Positions 11,505 to 21,723 of a stretch of 64,000 bases of DNA are shown in pieces. The translations under genes were made by a program, and so were the position numbers. The notes below the pieces were generated by a model. It was not told the origin of the DNA and searched no databases. It saw only the letters and a program-made list of their open reading frames with translations. The DNA comes from Mixta hanseatica (GTDB lineage: Bacteria > Pseudomonadota > Gammaproteobacteria > Enterobacterales > Enterobacteriaceae), in the NCBI RefSeq assembly GCF_023517775.1, contig NZ_CP082904.1, positions 1,984,001 to 2,048,000 of the forward strand, read 5' to 3'. Positions within the stretch are counted from its first letter, which is position 1. Each line of letters starts with the position of its first letter.

Positions 11505-12695
11505 TCAGACAGTTTGCGGTTTTTTCGCCAGCAGGATAAAGGTCGCGATCGCCAACAGGTAACAGCCAAAGATGGTGAAGGTCATGGTTAACACGGAAGT
11601 ACCGCCCAGGCCGGTCACCGGCACGCTGATCGCGCCGAGGGTAAACATGGTTACGCCGATCACCGCCGAGGCGCTGCCCGCCCGTTTGCCCTGGCTCTGC
11701 ATCGCCAGCGACGCGGCGGTAACCGAGATCACCCCGTTGCTGGCCACGGTAAAGAACAGCGCTACCAGCACCAGCGGCAGCGCCGCGCCTGAGAGGCCGG
11801 TTAACACCAGACTGCCGGAGGCGATAAACGCCAGCGTCAGACCGCCTTTCAACACGCGATATTCTCCCCACAGCGGACAGAGGCGGGCGCTGGTTTGCGA
11901 AGCGATGATCAGCCCCAGTCCGTTAAGAGCAAAGCAGAAGCTGAACGCCTGCGGCGACAGACCATACAGCTGCTGCAGGACAAAAGGCGACGCGCCGATA
12001 TAGGCGAACATCCCGGACATCATAAATCCCTGTGTCAGGCAGAAGCCCATAAAGGGACGGTGGGTGACTACTTTACCCAGCGCCCCCCAGGCGGAGAGCA
12101 GGGAACCCTGGCTGCGATTTTCAGGCGGCAGCGATTCATGCAGTTTCACGCGTGCCATCATCAGCAGCAGCAGGGCAATCAGCGCCAACACCATAAACAG
12201 CCCGCGCCAGTCGAGGAAAGCCATCAGCGCGCCGCCCATCACCGGCGCGGCAATCGGCGCCAGGCCGTTAACCAGCATCAACATGGCGAAAAAACGGGTT
12301 AAATCGTGGCCGCTATACATATCGCGGGCAATGGCGCGTGACAGTACCGCGCCGCCCGCGCCCGCCAGCCCTTCCAACAGGCGCGCCAGCAGTAACTGAT
12401 CGATATTTTGTGCCAGCGCGCAGCCCACCGAAGCGATAATCAACAGGATCAGCGACAGAGATAGCGGTCGCAGACGGCCCATTTTATCGCTGAGCGGGCC
12501 AAACAGCAGCTGGCCAAAACCCAACCCAAGCAGACCGGCGGTCAGGCTGAGCTGCGCGGTGGCCGTGGGCGTGTTGAGATCCTGCGCCAGGTCGGGCAGG
12601 GCCGGTAGATATAGATCGATGCAAAGCGGCCCCAGAGCCGCCAGTAAGCCAAGGCTTATCGCATAGCCGATAGGGTTGCGATGGGCTGATGTCAT
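11505..12695 (-). CDS. Bcr/CflA family multidrug efflux MFS transporter
   Basis: This 396-residue, 12-helix major facilitator is of the DHA1 drug:H+ antiporter type. The first helix ends with CIDLYLPALPDLAQDL, the Bcr/CflA signature, and loop 2-3 has GPLSDKMGR. Helix 5 contains the antiporter motif region APVMGGALM. It probably exports small toxic compounds; the actual substrate is unknown. It is inserted between nadE and osmE, which are adjacent in E. coli. It is transcribed divergently from osmE across a 283-base gap in which I saw no clear operator. Confidence 0.87.
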   Translation of the reverse strand: MTSAHRNPIGYAISLGLLAALGPLCIDLYLPALPDLAQDLNTPTATAQLSLTAGLLGLGFGQLLFGPLSDKMGRLRPLSLSLILLIIASVGCALAQNIDQLLLARLLEGLAGAGGAVLSRAIARDMYSGHDLTRFFAMLMLVNGLAPIAAPVMGGALMAFLDWRGLFMVLALIALLLLMMARVKLHESLPPENRSQGSLLSAWGALGKVVTHRPFMGFCLTQGFMMSGMFAYIGASPFVLQQLYGLSPQAFSFCFALNGLGLIIASQTSARLCPLWGEYRVLKGGLTLAFIASGSLVLTGLSGAALPLVLVALFFTVASNGVISVTAASLAMQSQGKRAGSASAVIGVTMFTLGAISVPVTGLGGTSVLTMTFTIFGCYLLAIATFILLAKKPQTV

Positions 12696-12978
12696 GTTTT
12701 TGGTCTCTCCCTGTCAGGAATCATTGTGGCCCGTTGGGCATTCATTGCGCAGCCTCTGTGGGCTGCATCATTGCTACAGAGTGCAGGCGGCGCGATTATA
12801 CGAGTTTGCGCCCGCTTTCCCCACGGTTTCGCTTAGCGACAGTTACCCCAGGCAATGACCATTGCATAGCCTGACCGGGGCGTCGGCTGAAAAGCGACAA
12901 ATCTGCGCCATAAATTTGATAAATCAGTAGTTATGTTCCAGGATTACTTCACATGGACAATCAATGAGGAACATAAAG

Positions 12979-13314
12979 ATGAAAAAACTCACAGGATTTA
13001 TCGGTGCTGCAGTGGCTTTGGCGGTGTTGTCTGGCTGTACCGCTTACGATCGTGCTGAAAGTTTCGTTACTCAGCCGGTGGTGAAGGATGTGAAAAAAGG
13101 AATGACGCGTGACCAGGTTCGTCAGGTTGCTGGCCCGGCGTCCACCGAAATCACCATGGTTCACGCACGCGGCACCTGCCAGACCTATGTGCTGGGCGAG
13201 CGTGACGGCAAACCGCAGACCTATTTCGTTAGCTATAACGATACCGGTCGCGTGATGAACTACGGCTTCCAGAGCTGTAAAGAGTACGATACCGATCCGC
13301 AGGCCAATCAGTAA
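12979..13314 (+). CDS. osmE: Osmotically inducible lipoprotein OsmE
   Basis: OsmE is a small outer-membrane-type lipoprotein with the SmpA/OmlA (BamE-like) fold, induced by osmotic stress in E. coli; its role is poorly known. The ATG at 12979 (111 residues) is chosen because GAGGA lies 8 bases upstream; the alternative at 12964 has no such site. The signal peptide ends in the lipobox LSGC (C20). The motif [14 protein letters not shown] is typical of the fold. The residues after the Cys are T-A, without an Asp retention signal, so outer-membrane sorting is expected. Confidence 0.93.
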   Translation: MKKLTGFIGAAVALAVLSGCTAYDRAESFVTQPVVKDVKKGMTRDQVRQVAGPASTEITMVHARGTCQTYVLGERDGKPQTYFVSYNDTGRVMNYGFQSCKEYDTDPQANQ

Positions 13315-13331
13315 GGTCTGAGCAAAATTAA

Positions 13332-13361
13332 CGGAGGCGGCTGTTATCGGCCGCCTCCGCT
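13332..13361 (+). terminator. Terminator of osmE
   Basis: A 10-bp GC-rich stem (CGGAGGCGGC at 13332-13341 with GCCGCCTCCG at 13350-13359) and an 8-base loop lie 18 bases after osmE. The tail CTGTTTCTC is only moderately T-rich. Confidence 0.6.
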
Positions 13362-13441
13362 GTTTCTCTACGCCGTCCATGCCGATTTTTCCCTGCCGCA
13401 CTCATTGCACGTCACGCTGTTCCGCTTTTCACCCACCGATC

Positions 13442-13828
13442 CTATAGCCCCGGCGGCCGCGGCACCTCAAGATATTCCCCGTTGATATTGCGCTCGTAGT
13501 AGTGCTCGTCCTGTACATAATAGCGTTGCCCGTTGTAATCGAGCGCGTGCATGCGGCTGTCCAGCGTAACGCGCTCTGCTGGTGGTTCTACTACCACGTA
13601 AGTGTCTCCCTGATGTTGATAATAGTTGCCGTTCAGCAAGTAGTAGGTGAGGCCGCCAATCAGTACGGCGGTAGCCGCCTCCGGCAGGAAGCGAAAGGGA
13701 GCTGGACCTCCCCAGCCGGGACCGCCGCCGTGATGCCAGCCTGGACCCGGCCCGCCACCGGGATGGGCCACCGCGATAACCGGCGCGGTTAGCGTCAGGA
13801 CGAGTAGCGATGCGATAACCTTTTTCAT
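13442..13828 (-). CDS. Secreted Gly/Pro/His-rich protein (DUF6515-like)
   Basis: This is a 128-residue exported protein with a clear signal peptide (KKVIASLLVLTLTAPVIAVA). A low-complexity segment rich in Gly, Pro, His and Trp follows (about 22-45), then a hydrophobic stretch (52-66) ending in TYYLLNGNYYQ, and a Tyr-rich C-terminal domain with RYYVQDEHYYERN. I recognise the pattern of DUF6515 proteins, whose function is not known. The hydrophobic stretch could be an outer-membrane or glycine-zipper anchor. An AGGAGAATTACC ribosome site precedes the ATG. It occupies the place of the chb operon of E. coli. Confidence 0.75.
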   Translation of the reverse strand: MKKVIASLLVLTLTAPVIAVAHPGGGPGPGWHHGGGPGWGGPAPFRFLPEAATAVLIGGLTYYLLNGNYYQHQGDTYVVVEPPAERVTLDSRMHALDYNGQRYYVQDEHYYERNINGEYLEVPRPPGL

Positions 13829-14164
13829 GGTAATTCTCCTGCATTAACTCACAGCAGGATTGACCTGGACGCGGGAAAAAACAAGCGGGAAAAGGGCGAT
13901 TTAGCGCATGGTTACCAGGCTTAATGCTTTCTTAACACGGCGGGAAAATAATGGAGTAAAAAGACAGGCAAAGTGGCCCTTTTACAGACTTACAGACGAT
14001 ACAGAAATCAAGGCGAAGAGAGCCCAGGCAGAAGAGTAAAGCGTCCCGCGCCACGGACGGCGCGGGCAGAGCTGTCAGGGATGACGCTTTTTGCGTCTTT
14101 GGGTTCCCTGAGCAGGTACTTAAGTAGCAGAGTGATGTGGCGGGCTAAACAACCCGCAGCGTTA
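13829..14164. other. Intergenic region between the DUF6515 gene and katE
   Basis: This stretch of 336 bases has no convincing gene. A strong hairpin lies at 14045-14066 (CCCGCGCC/GGCGCGGG), about 100 bases beyond the katE stop on the minus strand, and may serve as its terminator although the tail (GACGCTTTAC) is weakly T-rich. An ORF at 13973-14182 is Arg-rich, lacks homology that I recognise and runs into katE antisense; I treat it as spurious. Confidence 0.4.
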
Positions 14165-16429
14165 TCAGGCCGGTACGCTTAGCGCTTTTTGGCTACGAGA
14201 CCAGATGCGATGCGCGCCGAGGAAGGCGATAAACTCGCTCATCAGCACGCCTTCCGCTTTCACATCCTCAACCAGACCCTCTTCAGGCTCTTCGTCGCCA
14301 AGGCCGAACTGCGCTTTAAAACGCCGCGCATCGCCGCTCAGGCCGATCACCTTCAGATGCTTATAGGCTTCCAGTAGATAATAACGCGCATCGCCGCTTA
14401 GCAGCAGCGCATCGATATTACCGTCCGGCACGATAACCGCATCTACCGTCACCGAAGGCAGGCCGCTAAAGGTGCCGTCAATTGGCAGGGTAGAGCCATC
14501 GTCGGCGCGAACCTGTCCCATATGCGACGCCAGCAGTTTAGCATGCACGCCATGGGCTTTTAGCTCCTGTAAAATTGCCAACACGTCGGCGGCTTTCACA
14601 CCGTCGCTCAGCAACAGGGCAACCTGGCGGCCTTTAATATTGCCGTTCGGGATGGCGTACAGACTCAGGCTGGCATCTTTTCTCAGGCCGTTTACATCTT
14701 TCGGCGGCGCGGTATGCAGTTTCTCATCCGACAGCGCAATGCCCAGATTCTGCGCCACGCCGTGCGCCAGCGAGACATCAATATGCAGCAGATGATCAAC
14801 CACGCGTTCGCGGATATAGGCGCGCGCCACCTTGCCCAATTCAAAAGAGAAGGCTTCGATAATATGCTGCTGCTCAATCGGCGTCTGGCTCAGCCAGAAC
14901 AGACGCGGCTGAGAGTAATATTCGCCGAACGACGGGCTACGCTCGCGCACCTTATGTCCTTCAATGCGCTCCTGATAACTTTCAAAACCGCCGCGACGCG
15001 GCTGCGGCGGCGTTTCACGCGGCCAGTTATCGTTAATGGAGTTGGGCTCATAGTTCGCTGGATTGGTATCAATATCCATGCGATGCATACCCTGGCGCTG
15101 GAAGTTATGGTAAGGACAGACCGGACGGTTGATAGGAATTTCATGGAAGTTGGGCCCGCCCAGGCGGCTGATTTGCGTATCGGTATAGGAGAACAGACGG
15201 CCCTGCAGCAGCGGATCGTTAGTAAAATCCAGTCCCGGCACGATATGGCCCGGATGAAAGGCGACCTGCTCGGTTTCAGCAAAGAAGTTATCCGGGTTGC
15301 GGTTCAGCACCATCTTACCGATTAGCTCTACCGGTACCAGCTCTTCAGGGATCAGCTTGGTAGCATCCAGCAGATCGAAATCAAACTTAAACTCATCCGC
15401 TTCCGGGATCAGCTGCACCCCCAGCTCATATTCCGGGTAATCGCCTGCCTCAATCGCTTCCCACAGATCGCGGCGATGGAAATCGGGATCGCGCCCGGTC
15501 AGCTTCTGCGCCTCGTCCCACAGCAGCGACGCCTTGCCCGCGACCGGTTTCCAGTGGAAGCGGACAAAAGTCGCTTTCCCTTCAGCATTAATCATACGGA
15601 AGGTATGAATACCAAAGCCTTCCATGGTGCGATAGCTGCGCGGGATGCCGCGATCGGACATCGCCCACATCACGTTATGCAGCGTTTCCGGCTGCAGCGA
15701 TACATAATCCCAGAAGGTATCATGCGCGCTTTGTCCCTGCGGGATTTCATTGTGAGGTTCGGGTTTCACCGCATGGACAAAGTCAGGAAATTTATGCGCG
15801 TCCTGAATAAAGAAAACCGGCGTATTGTTGCCGACCAGATCGAAAACCCCTTCCTGGGTATAAAATTTGGTGGCGAAGCCGCGGATATCACGCACGGTAT
15901 CGGCGGAACCGGCGCTGCCCTGAACCGTAGAGAAGCGTACGAAGACCGGCGTAACCTGATCGGGATCGCGCAGGAAATCCGCTTTGGTGACGTCGCTCAT
16001 GGCGCGATAGGGCTGGAAATAGCCGTGCGCCGCCGAGCCGCGCGCATGCACGATACGTTCAGGAATGCGCTCATGGTCAAAATGCGTGATTTTTTCACGC
16101 ATGATGAAATCTTCCAGCAGCGTTGGACCGCGCGTACCCGCCTTCAGTGAGTTTTGATCGTTGGCGATACGCGTGCCCTGATTGGTAGTCAGCGGGAAGT
16201 TTTCACCGCCCTTACGGTGCGCGTCCAGCTGATCGAGTTTGGCGTTACGCGTGGCAGGCGACTTCAGACTGCCCGGCGCGGTGGGCTGTTTACCCGGCGG
16301 CGTGGGTTCGGGTGAAGGCTGGTGCGATCCATCTGCGGGGGCTAAAGAGTCCAGACCTGGCTTGGCGGATTCGGGACCTGTAGCCGGTGCGCTGTGGCTC
16401 AGTTCCTTATTATCGGTTTCTTTCGACAT
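14165..16429 (-). CDS. katE: Catalase HPII
   Basis: This is a large-subunit monofunctional haem catalase that removes H2O2, typically RpoS-controlled in stationary phase. With the ATG at 16429 the protein is 754 residues (E. coli 753). Catalytic H128 (IVHARG) and N201 (VGNNTP) then fall at the E. coli numbers, and the haem-ligand Tyr lies in LFSYTDTQ near 415. The start at 16429 has AGGAG 8 bases upstream; the in-frame ATG at 16435 would have a spacing of only 2. The C-terminal flavodoxin-like domain of HPII is present. The disordered Pro-rich N-terminus is normal for the family. Confidence 0.96.
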   Translation of the reverse strand: MSKETDNKELSHSAPATGPESAKPGLDSLAPADGSHQPSPEPTPPGKQPTAPGSLKSPATRNAKLDQLDAHRKGGENFPLTTNQGTRIANDQNSLKAGTRGPTLLEDFIMREKITHFDHERIPERIVHARGSAAHGYFQPYRAMSDVTKADFLRDPDQVTPVFVRFSTVQGSAGSADTVRDIRGFATKFYTQEGVFDLVGNNTPVFFIQDAHKFPDFVHAVKPEPHNEIPQGQSAHDTFWDYVSLQPETLHNVMWAMSDRGIPRSYRTMEGFGIHTFRMINAEGKATFVRFHWKPVAGKASLLWDEAQKLTGRDPDFHRRDLWEAIEAGDYPEYELGVQLIPEADEFKFDFDLLDATKLIPEELVPVELIGKMVLNRNPDNFFAETEQVAFHPGHIVPGLDFTNDPLLQGRLFSYTDTQISRLGGPNFHEIPINRPVCPYHNFQRQGMHRMDIDTNPANYEPNSINDNWPRETPPQPRRGGFESYQERIEGHKVRERSPSFGEYYSQPRLFWLSQTPIEQQHIIEAFSFELGKVARAYIRERVVDHLLHIDVSLAHGVAQNLGIALSDEKLHTAPPKDVNGLRKDASLSLYAIPNGNIKGRQVALLLSDGVKAADVLAILQELKAHGVHAKLLASHMGQVRADDGSTLPIDGTFSGLPSVTVDAVIVPDGNIDALLLSGDARYYLLEAYKHLKVIGLSGDARRFKAQFGLGDEEPEEGLVEDVKAEGVLMSEFIAFLGAHRIWSRSQKALSVPA

Positions 16430-16570
16430 TAGCATTGCTCCTGTTGATGTCGTTTAAGGCTCCATTAACTATAGAACAGCACGTTAGGTACGCCTGGATT
16501 TTCCCGGGTTTTGTGTTATAGCGCGTTGAAAAAGTTGAACAGAAAGAGGCATTAAGCCTGGCGGGACGGG

Positions 16571-16600
16571 AAAAGATAAAGGCCGGATTATCCGGCCTTT
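16571..16600 (-). terminator. Terminator of tcyP
   Basis: A perfect 10-bp stem (AAAGGCCGGA/TCCGGCCTTT, 16578-16600) with a 3-base loop lies downstream of the minus-strand tcyP gene and is followed in that direction by TTTATCTTTT. Confidence 0.8.
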
Positions 16601-16659
16601 ATGCTGTTGAACGGTCTGTAGCGCTGCTGGCACAGACCGATGATCAGAACTCAACGCGG

Positions 16660-18051
16660 TTAGCGATGCGCCAGTTCGCTATGCTCGTCGCTGTTCAACA
16701 GCGCTTTGTCGGTCTGCTTCAGCCAGTGGCTGGTCAGGGAGCCGGCGGTCATCGCGCCATTCACGTTAAGCGCGGTACGGCCCATATCAATCAGCGGCTC
16801 GATAGAGATCAGCAGGGCGACCAGCGTTACCGGCAGGCCCATCGCCGGCAGCACCATCAGCGCGGCAAAGGTCGCGCCGCCACCTACGCCCGCCACACCG
16901 GCGGAGCTGAGGGTAACGATGCCCACCAGCGTGGCTATCCATACCGGATCCAGTGGGTTAATGCCCATCGTCGGCGCAACCATTACCGCCAGCATAGTCG
17001 GATAAAGACCGGCGCAGCCGTTCTGGCCGATAGTGGCACCAAACGAAGCGGAGAAGCTGGCGATAGACTCCGGTACACCAAGGCGCTGAGTCTGTGCTTC
17101 CACATTCAGCGGAATGCTGGCGGCGCTGGAGCGGCTGGTAAAAGCAAAGGTAATGACCGGCCATACCTTACGGAAAAAGCGCAGCGGATTAATCCCGTTA
17201 ACCGACAGCAGCAGGGCATGGACGCCAAACATAATCGCCAGGCCCAGATAAGAAGCCACCACAAAGCCGCCGAGCTTGATAATATCCTGCAGGTTAGAGC
17301 CGGCGACCACTTTGGTCATCAGCGCCAGCACGCCATACGGTGTCAGCTTCATAATCAGGCGCACCAGCTTCATTACCCACAGCTGTAGAACCTCGATTGC
17401 TTTCAGTACGCGCTCGCCTTTTTCCTGGTCATCCTTCAACAGCTGCAGGGCGGCCACGCCAAGGAAAGCGGCAAAAATTACCACGCTGATAATGGAGGTG
17501 GGGTTAGCACCGGCCAGATCGGCAAACGGATTTTTCGGGATAAAAGAGAGCAGCATCTGCGGCGCGCTAAGGTCGGCCACTTTGCCCGCATAGTTAGACT
17601 GAATCGCCGACAGACGGGCCGTTTCCTGCACGCCCTGCACCAGCCCTTCGGCGGTCAGGCCAAACAGGGTAGTGACAAACACCCCGACCAGCGCGGCGAT
17701 AGCGGTGGTAAACAGCAAAACGCCAATGGTCAGCAAGCTGATTTTCCCCAGCGAGGAGGCATTATGCAGGCGCGCCACGGCGCTAAGAATAGAAACGAAT
17801 ACCAGCGGCATAACAATCATTTGCAGCAGCTGAACGTAACCATTGCCCACTACGTTAAACCAGCTTATTGACTCTTTCAGCACCGCGGCGTTTTCGCCAT
17901 AGATTAACTGCAGCGCCAGACCAAACAGAACGCCAATCACCAGGCCTACCAGGACCTTTTTAGACAGGCTCCAGCCCTGGCGGCCAAGCCGGGATAACAC
18001 CACCAGCAGGACGATAAACGTCAAAATATTCAAAATAAGGGGAACGTTCAT
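16660..18051 (-). CDS. tcyP: L-cystine transporter TcyP
   Basis: TcyP is an inner-membrane dicarboxylate/amino acid:cation symporter (DAACS family) that imports L-cystine. The 463-residue length equals E. coli TcyP (YdjN), and long blocks are nearly identical, such as [18 protein letters not shown] and the [13 protein letters not shown] substrate loop. The helical-hairpin motif [11 protein letters not shown] is present. In E. coli it serves sulfur acquisition and peroxide tolerance under CysB control; no CysB site could be assigned here by eye. Order katE-tcyP-ydjM matches E. coli. Confidence 0.95.
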   Translation of the reverse strand: MNVPLILNILTFIVLLVVLSRLGRQGWSLSKKVLVGLVIGVLFGLALQLIYGENAAVLKESISWFNVVGNGYVQLLQMIVMPLVFVSILSAVARLHNASSLGKISLLTIGVLLFTTAIAALVGVFVTTLFGLTAEGLVQGVQETARLSAIQSNYAGKVADLSAPQMLLSFIPKNPFADLAGANPTSIISVVIFAAFLGVAALQLLKDDQEKGERVLKAIEVLQLWVMKLVRLIMKLTPYGVLALMTKVVAGSNLQDIIKLGGFVVASYLGLAIMFGVHALLLSVNGINPLRFFRKVWPVITFAFTSRSSAASIPLNVEAQTQRLGVPESIASFSASFGATIGQNGCAGLYPTMLAVMVAPTMGINPLDPVWIATLVGIVTLSSAGVAGVGGGATFAALMVLPAMGLPVTLVALLISIEPLIDMGRTALNVNGAMTAGSLTSHWLKQTDKALLNSDEHSELAHR

Positions 18052-18241
18052 TTTTTTTCTCCATGAGATTACCCCACCGCCGCGTAATCATGCAGCCTGT
18101 GGGGCAGGAAGAAGTGTTTTTATCGGCGCAGCGTGTTGCGCAATAGGCGGAATGGTATCAGGTCATAACCGGACGTTATTAGAACCGAATGGAATGGGTT
18201 ATAACTTTTTGCCCGAATTTGTATGCAAAATCAGCGGGAAA

Positions 18242-18817
18242 TCAGTTAAGCAGACGATCAATGCCCATCTGTACATTATTCATAATGCGCGCCGGCCAGC
18301 CGTCAGCGCCAAAATGGGGCATGCCGGGCGGGAACCAGAGCGCCCCAGCGACCAGCGCCAGACAGAACAACCGCTCCAGCTGATTGCCCGATTTGGTATT
18401 TAATATCGGCAGTCGAAAACGCCAGCGGCACGGCCACAACAGCGGCACCCCGGCCGGCGTGAGCATATCCGCTGCAATATGGCTGAGATAGCCTAATACC
18501 ATGCCGTGCATGGCATCGCTGGGTAATGGGGAGCCGTGCGGCAGATTAAACTGCAGCAGCGTTACGCCGCCCAGCACCGCCAGCAAACTGTGGGTAAAGC
18601 CGCGATGGCCGAATGCCCGAGCGATAGGCTGCGAAATCCAGCGAAAGCGCTGGCCAAGCGTAGAGCGCGGATGATCGATATCGGGCAGCAGGCAGGTCAA
18701 CAGCACCGCCGGAATAATGTGCCACCAGTCGCCGTTTGCCAGCTCTGGCGTTAGCTCAGCGCGCTTGGCAAAAATAGCGCTGGCAATGGCGAAAATAACG
18801 TGGCCTTCGGCCGTCAT
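18242..18817 (-). CDS. ydjM: SOS-associated inner membrane protein YdjM (DUF457 metal-dependent hydrolase-like)
   Basis: This is a 191-residue membrane protein of the YdjM/DUF457 group. Conserved polar motifs sit among the helices: LLPDIDHPRST (about 38-48) and GHRGFTHSLL (about 70-79), where Asp and His residues could bind metal. Biochemical function is not established. In E. coli ydjM is LexA-controlled, and a LexA box lies 22-37 bases upstream here. It is the second SOS-type promoter in this window after cho. Confidence 0.88.
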   Translation of the reverse strand: MTAEGHVIFAIASAIFAKRAELTPELANGDWWHIIPAVLLTCLLPDIDHPRSTLGQRFRWISQPIARAFGHRGFTHSLLAVLGGVTLLQFNLPHGSPLPSDAMHGMVLGYLSHIAADMLTPAGVPLLWPCRWRFRLPILNTKSGNQLERLFCLALVAGALWFPPGMPHFGADGWPARIMNNVQMGIDRLLN

Positions 18818-18826
18818 GGAGATAAC

Positions 18827-18854
18827 CTGGATACATAACTGTCAATGTATCCAG
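18827..18854 (-). promoter_or_regulatory. LexA box(es) of ydjM
   Basis: CTGTCAATGTATCCAG at 18839-18854 fits CTG-N10-CAG. An overlapping degenerate box, CTGGATACATAACTGT, lies at 18827-18842. Together they form an inverted repeat with 10-bp arms (CTGGATACAT/ATGTATCCAG). E. coli ydjM also has more than one LexA site. Confidence 0.82.
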
Positions 18855-18906
18855 TATAGGGGATTTATACAGTGGAATGGAAGTTGTGACGCTGTAACCA
18901 AAAGTG

Positions 18907-18938
18907 AATAACGGACGGAGCCAGACTCCATCCGTTAT
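18907..18938 (-). terminator. Terminator of kduD
   Basis: A long hairpin (ATAACGGAcGGAG pairing with CTCCaTCCGTTAT) lies just past the kduD stop on the minus strand and is followed by TCACTTTTGG. Confidence 0.7.
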
Positions 18939-18940
18939 GG

Positions 18941-19702
18941 TTAGCGCGCCAGCCAGCCGCCGTCAACGGCCAGGGTGTAGCCATTAACGTAGTCAGATGC
19001 GGCTGAGGCTAAAAACACCACCGGACCCATCATATCGTCGGGCTTGCCCCAGCGTCCGGCCGGAATACGGCCAAGGATTTCCTGGCTGCGATCTTCATCG
19101 TTACGCAGCTGCTCGGTATTGTTGGTCGCCATATAGCCTGGAGCGATAGCGTTAACATTAATGTTATGCGCCGCCCATTCGTTGGCCATCAGGCGCGTCA
19201 GGCCCATCACCGCGCTTTTGGAGGCGGTATAGGAAGGCACGCGAATGCCGCCCTGGAAAGAGAGCATCGAGGCGATATTAATGATTTTGCCGCCGTTGCC
19301 CTGACTGATAAACTGGCGCGCCACCGCCTGCGACAGAAAGAATACCGTTTTGCTGTTGATATTCATTACGTCGTCCCAGTTCTGCTCGCTGAACTCAATC
19401 GCATCCTGACGGCGAATAATACCGGCGTTGTTTACCAGGATATCGATGCGTCCATAGGCGGCAACTGCCTGTTCCATCACCTGCGGAATGCAGCTGCTGT
19501 CCATCAGATCGGCATTAATATTGGTAAAGCGGCGGCCGGTCGCTTCGACCAGCACGGGAGTATCATCGGCGCCGGCGTGGTTAACGCCAACGATATCGCA
19601 GCCTGCCTGCGCCAGGCCGACCGCCATTCCCTGACCCAGCCCGGTATTACAGCCGGTGATCAGCGCCACTTTTCCTTCAAGGTTAAATGCATTCAGTATC
19701 AT
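18941..19702 (-). CDS. kduD: 2-dehydro-3-deoxy-D-gluconate 5-dehydrogenase KduD
   Basis: KduD interconverts 2,5-diketo-3-deoxygluconate and 2-keto-3-deoxygluconate with NAD(H) in pectin and uronate breakdown. The ATG at 19702 gives 253 residues as in E. coli and has AGGA upstream; the longer ORF to 19828 reads into kduI and is rejected. The SDR features are TGCNTGLGQG (16-25), S145 and YTASK (Y158, K162). It lies 22 bases after kduI, so the two are co-transcribed. Product feeds KdgK and Eda, which are not in this window. Confidence 0.96.
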   Translation of the reverse strand: MILNAFNLEGKVALITGCNTGLGQGMAVGLAQAGCDIVGVNHAGADDTPVLVEATGRRFTNINADLMDSSCIPQVMEQAVAAYGRIDILVNNAGIIRRQDAIEFSEQNWDDVMNINSKTVFFLSQAVARQFISQGNGGKIINIASMLSFQGGIRVPSYTASKSAVMGLTRLMANEWAAHNINVNAIAPGYMATNNTEQLRNDEDRSQEILGRIPAGRWGKPDDMMGPVVFLASAASDYVNGYTLAVDGGWLAR

Positions 19703-19724
19703 TTTTTGCTTCCTGTAATCGTCG

Positions 19725-20561
19725 TTAACGCAGTTCACTGACTTTGACGTGATCCATATCGTCAAAGACCTGATTTTCACCCACCATGCCCCAGATAAAG
19801 GTATAGCGTTTGGTGCCGACGCCGGCATGAATCGACCAGCTTGGCGAAATCACCGCCTGTTCGTTATGCACCAGCAGATGACGGGTCTCCTGCGGCTGGC
19901 CCATCATATGAAACACGGCGGTTTCCTCATCCATATCGAAGTAAAAATAGACTTCCATACGGCGTTCATGAGTATGGCAGGGCATGGTATTCCACAGGCT
20001 GCCTTCTTCCAGTTTGGTCAGGCCCATCGTCAGCTGACAGGTGGGCAGTACATCCGGCACGATAAATTTATTAATGGTGCGGCGGTTGCTGGTGGACGGA
20101 TCGCCCAACGTGGTGGGCGAGGCTTCTTCAAGGGTAATTTTTTTATCGGGGTAACGCGTATGGGCCGGGGCGCTGTTGTAATAAAATTTAGCGGGCCGGC
20201 TGGCGTCCACGCTTTTAAACACCACCGACTGCGCGCCCATGCCGACATACAGCGCCTGCTCGTTGCCGATTTCCCAGGCTTTGCCATCAACTTCGATCAG
20301 GCCCGGACCGCCAATATTGATAACGCCTAGTTCGCGGCGCTCAAGGAAATAACTGACGCCCAGCTGTTTCCCCACTTCGCTGCCGATAGTGACGCTTTCG
20401 CGCACCGGCATCACGCCACCGACAATGATGCGGTCGATATGGCTGTAGGTCATGGTGTAGTTGTCAGCTGTGAAAATGTTCTCAATGAGAAATTCACGCC
20501 GTAAGCCAGCGGTATCAAGCTGACGGGCGTGGTCGCTGTGGATGCTTTGACGGACTTGCAT
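19725..20561 (-). CDS. kduI: 5-dehydro-4-deoxy-D-glucuronate isomerase KduI
   Basis: KduI isomerises the unsaturated uronate product of pectin lyases to 2,5-diketo-3-deoxygluconate before KduD. The 278-residue cupin has the zinc ligands at the same numbers as E. coli: H196 and H198 (CHTH), E203 and H245 (SIHAG). It is first in the kduI-kduD pair, with a KdgR-like operator about 92 bases upstream. Its presence suggests use of plant pectin or glycosaminoglycan fragments, although no pectate lyase is present here. Confidence 0.96.
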   Translation of the reverse strand: MQVRQSIHSDHARQLDTAGLRREFLIENIFTADNYTMTYSHIDRIIVGGVMPVRESVTIGSEVGKQLGVSYFLERRELGVINIGGPGLIEVDGKAWEIGNEQALYVGMGAQSVVFKSVDASRPAKFYYNSAPAHTRYPDKKITLEEASPTTLGDPSTSNRRTINKFIVPDVLPTCQLTMGLTKLEEGSLWNTMPCHTHERRMEVYFYFDMDEETAVFHMMGQPQETRHLLVHNEQAVISPSWSIHAGVGTKRYTFIWGMVGENQVFDDMDHVKVSELR

Positions 20562-20892
20562 GTCGATGCCTCTCTGAGGTTGAAACCCATAAAACCAGGT
20601 ATACGCGTGTCGTTATCAGAATCATAGGCAGGTCGGCATGCGAATTCAATAAAAATGAAATGCTGTTTTATTTATTTTGCACGCCGGATCATGTTTGCGG
20701 AAAAAACATCACCGGCGACAGGAAAGGATGGCTGCCTTATAAAGAAGTAAAGCACAGAGAGAAAAGAGGCGTGGCGCCCTTAGACCAAAGCACAGGAGGG
20801 AAGCGCATTGGCTGACCAGGGAGCGCTAACGCGCGGGTAAAAAGGCGGGGCGAGAGGCGACCCTGCCTGCAACGCGCAGGCAGGGGGTAACG
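20562..20892. other. Intergenic region upstream of kduI
   Basis: This stretch of 331 bases lies between kduI and hxpB, both on the minus strand. It contains the KdgR-like box (20653-20673). A perfect 10-bp hairpin (CCCTGCCTGC at 20861-20870 with GCAGGCAGGG at 20876-20885) lies 8 bases beyond the hxpB stop and probably marks the end of that transcript, though it lacks a T-run. No gene is apparent. Confidence 0.5.
20653..20673 (-). promoter_or_regulatory. KdgR-type operator upstream of kduI
   Basis: The near-palindrome beginning AAATGAAATG and ending TGTTTTATTT agrees at every position with the degenerate KdgR pattern AAATRAAAYRNYRTTTYATTT as I remember it. KdgR represses pectin-catabolic genes including kduI in soft-rot Erwinia relatives. 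Binding here is inferred. Confidence 0.7.
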
Positions 20893-21564
20893 TTAGTAGC
20901 CCTTTAGCTGCTGCGCGGTGAGCTGTAACAGCGAATCGAGTTTAACGTCCGCCATCGACCAGCGGGCATCGGCGCGATATTCCGCGGCGGGAACCACCAC
21001 CGAACGCATCCGCGCCGCTTTGGTGGCGATCATGCCGTTAAAGGAGTCTTCCAGCGTAATGCAGTTTAAAGGATCGATACCCAGGCGAGCTGCCGCATCC
21101 AGATAAACCTGCGGATGCGGTTTGCTATAGGGCAGCGCCTCGGCGGAAACCAGCACCTCGAAATAGTCGCGCAGGTTAAACAGCGCCAGCACTTTCTCCA
21201 GCATATGCAGCGGCGAGGCGGAGGCCAGACCGATTTTTAGCCCCTGCGCCTGGCAGAGCTGCAGCGCCTGCTCAACGCCCGGCAGCAGCGGTTTCTTCTC
21301 TTCTACCAGATTAATTGCGCGAGTAATAATGCGCTCGGTAACCTCCTGTTGGCTGGGACCATTCCACGGCAGCGTTTCGTACCACATGCGCACTACCTGG
21401 TCGATACGCAGGCCCAGCGTATCCGGCAGTTCGCTACGGCGCGACAGATCGACATCGAGCGTGGCAAAAACGTCCAGTTCAGCCTGATCCCATAAGGGTT
21501 CAGAATCTATCAGCAGACCGTCCATATCAAATATCGCGGCCAGTACAGGTCGGGTATAGCTCAT
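20893..21564 (-). CDS. hxpB: Hexitol phosphatase HxpB (HAD family)
   Basis: HxpB (YniC) is a cytoplasmic HAD phosphatase acting on sorbitol-6-phosphate, mannitol-1-phosphate and 2-deoxyglucose-6-phosphate in E. coli. The ATG at 21564 gives 223 residues and has GGAG 6 bases upstream; the longer ORF to 21888 adds about 108 unrelated residues. Motif I is FDMDGLLIDSE (nucleophile D13, acid D15), followed by the SASP motif II and LEDSFNG. Order hxpB-yniB-yniA, with the middle gene divergent, matches E. coli. Confidence 0.94.
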   Translation of the reverse strand: MSYTRPVLAAIFDMDGLLIDSEPLWDQAELDVFATLDVDLSRRSELPDTLGLRIDQVVRMWYETLPWNGPSQQEVTERIITRAINLVEEKKPLLPGVEQALQLCQAQGLKIGLASASPLHMLEKVLALFNLRDYFEVLVSAEALPYSKPHPQVYLDAAARLGIDPLNCITLEDSFNGMIATKAARMRSVVVPAAEYRADARWSMADVKLDSLLQLTAQQLKGY

Positions 21565-21723
21565 ACAAGGCTCCGTTTTTACATTTTGCTTTACCATAGC
21601 ATGAAGCTTTGCAGCAGGCATGGTCGCACTAACAGGATAAAATAGTTGGCAGCGCTTTTTTCCAGGCGCTTTTCTCTGACAGCAGGTAGACTTACTGCCA
21701 GACAACAGGTGCAAGGAGAAACC

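Noticed and set aside
13973..14182. 69-residue plus-strand frame downstream of katE
   Set aside because: It is Arg-rich, overlaps the katE end in antisense and has no ribosome site or family resemblance.
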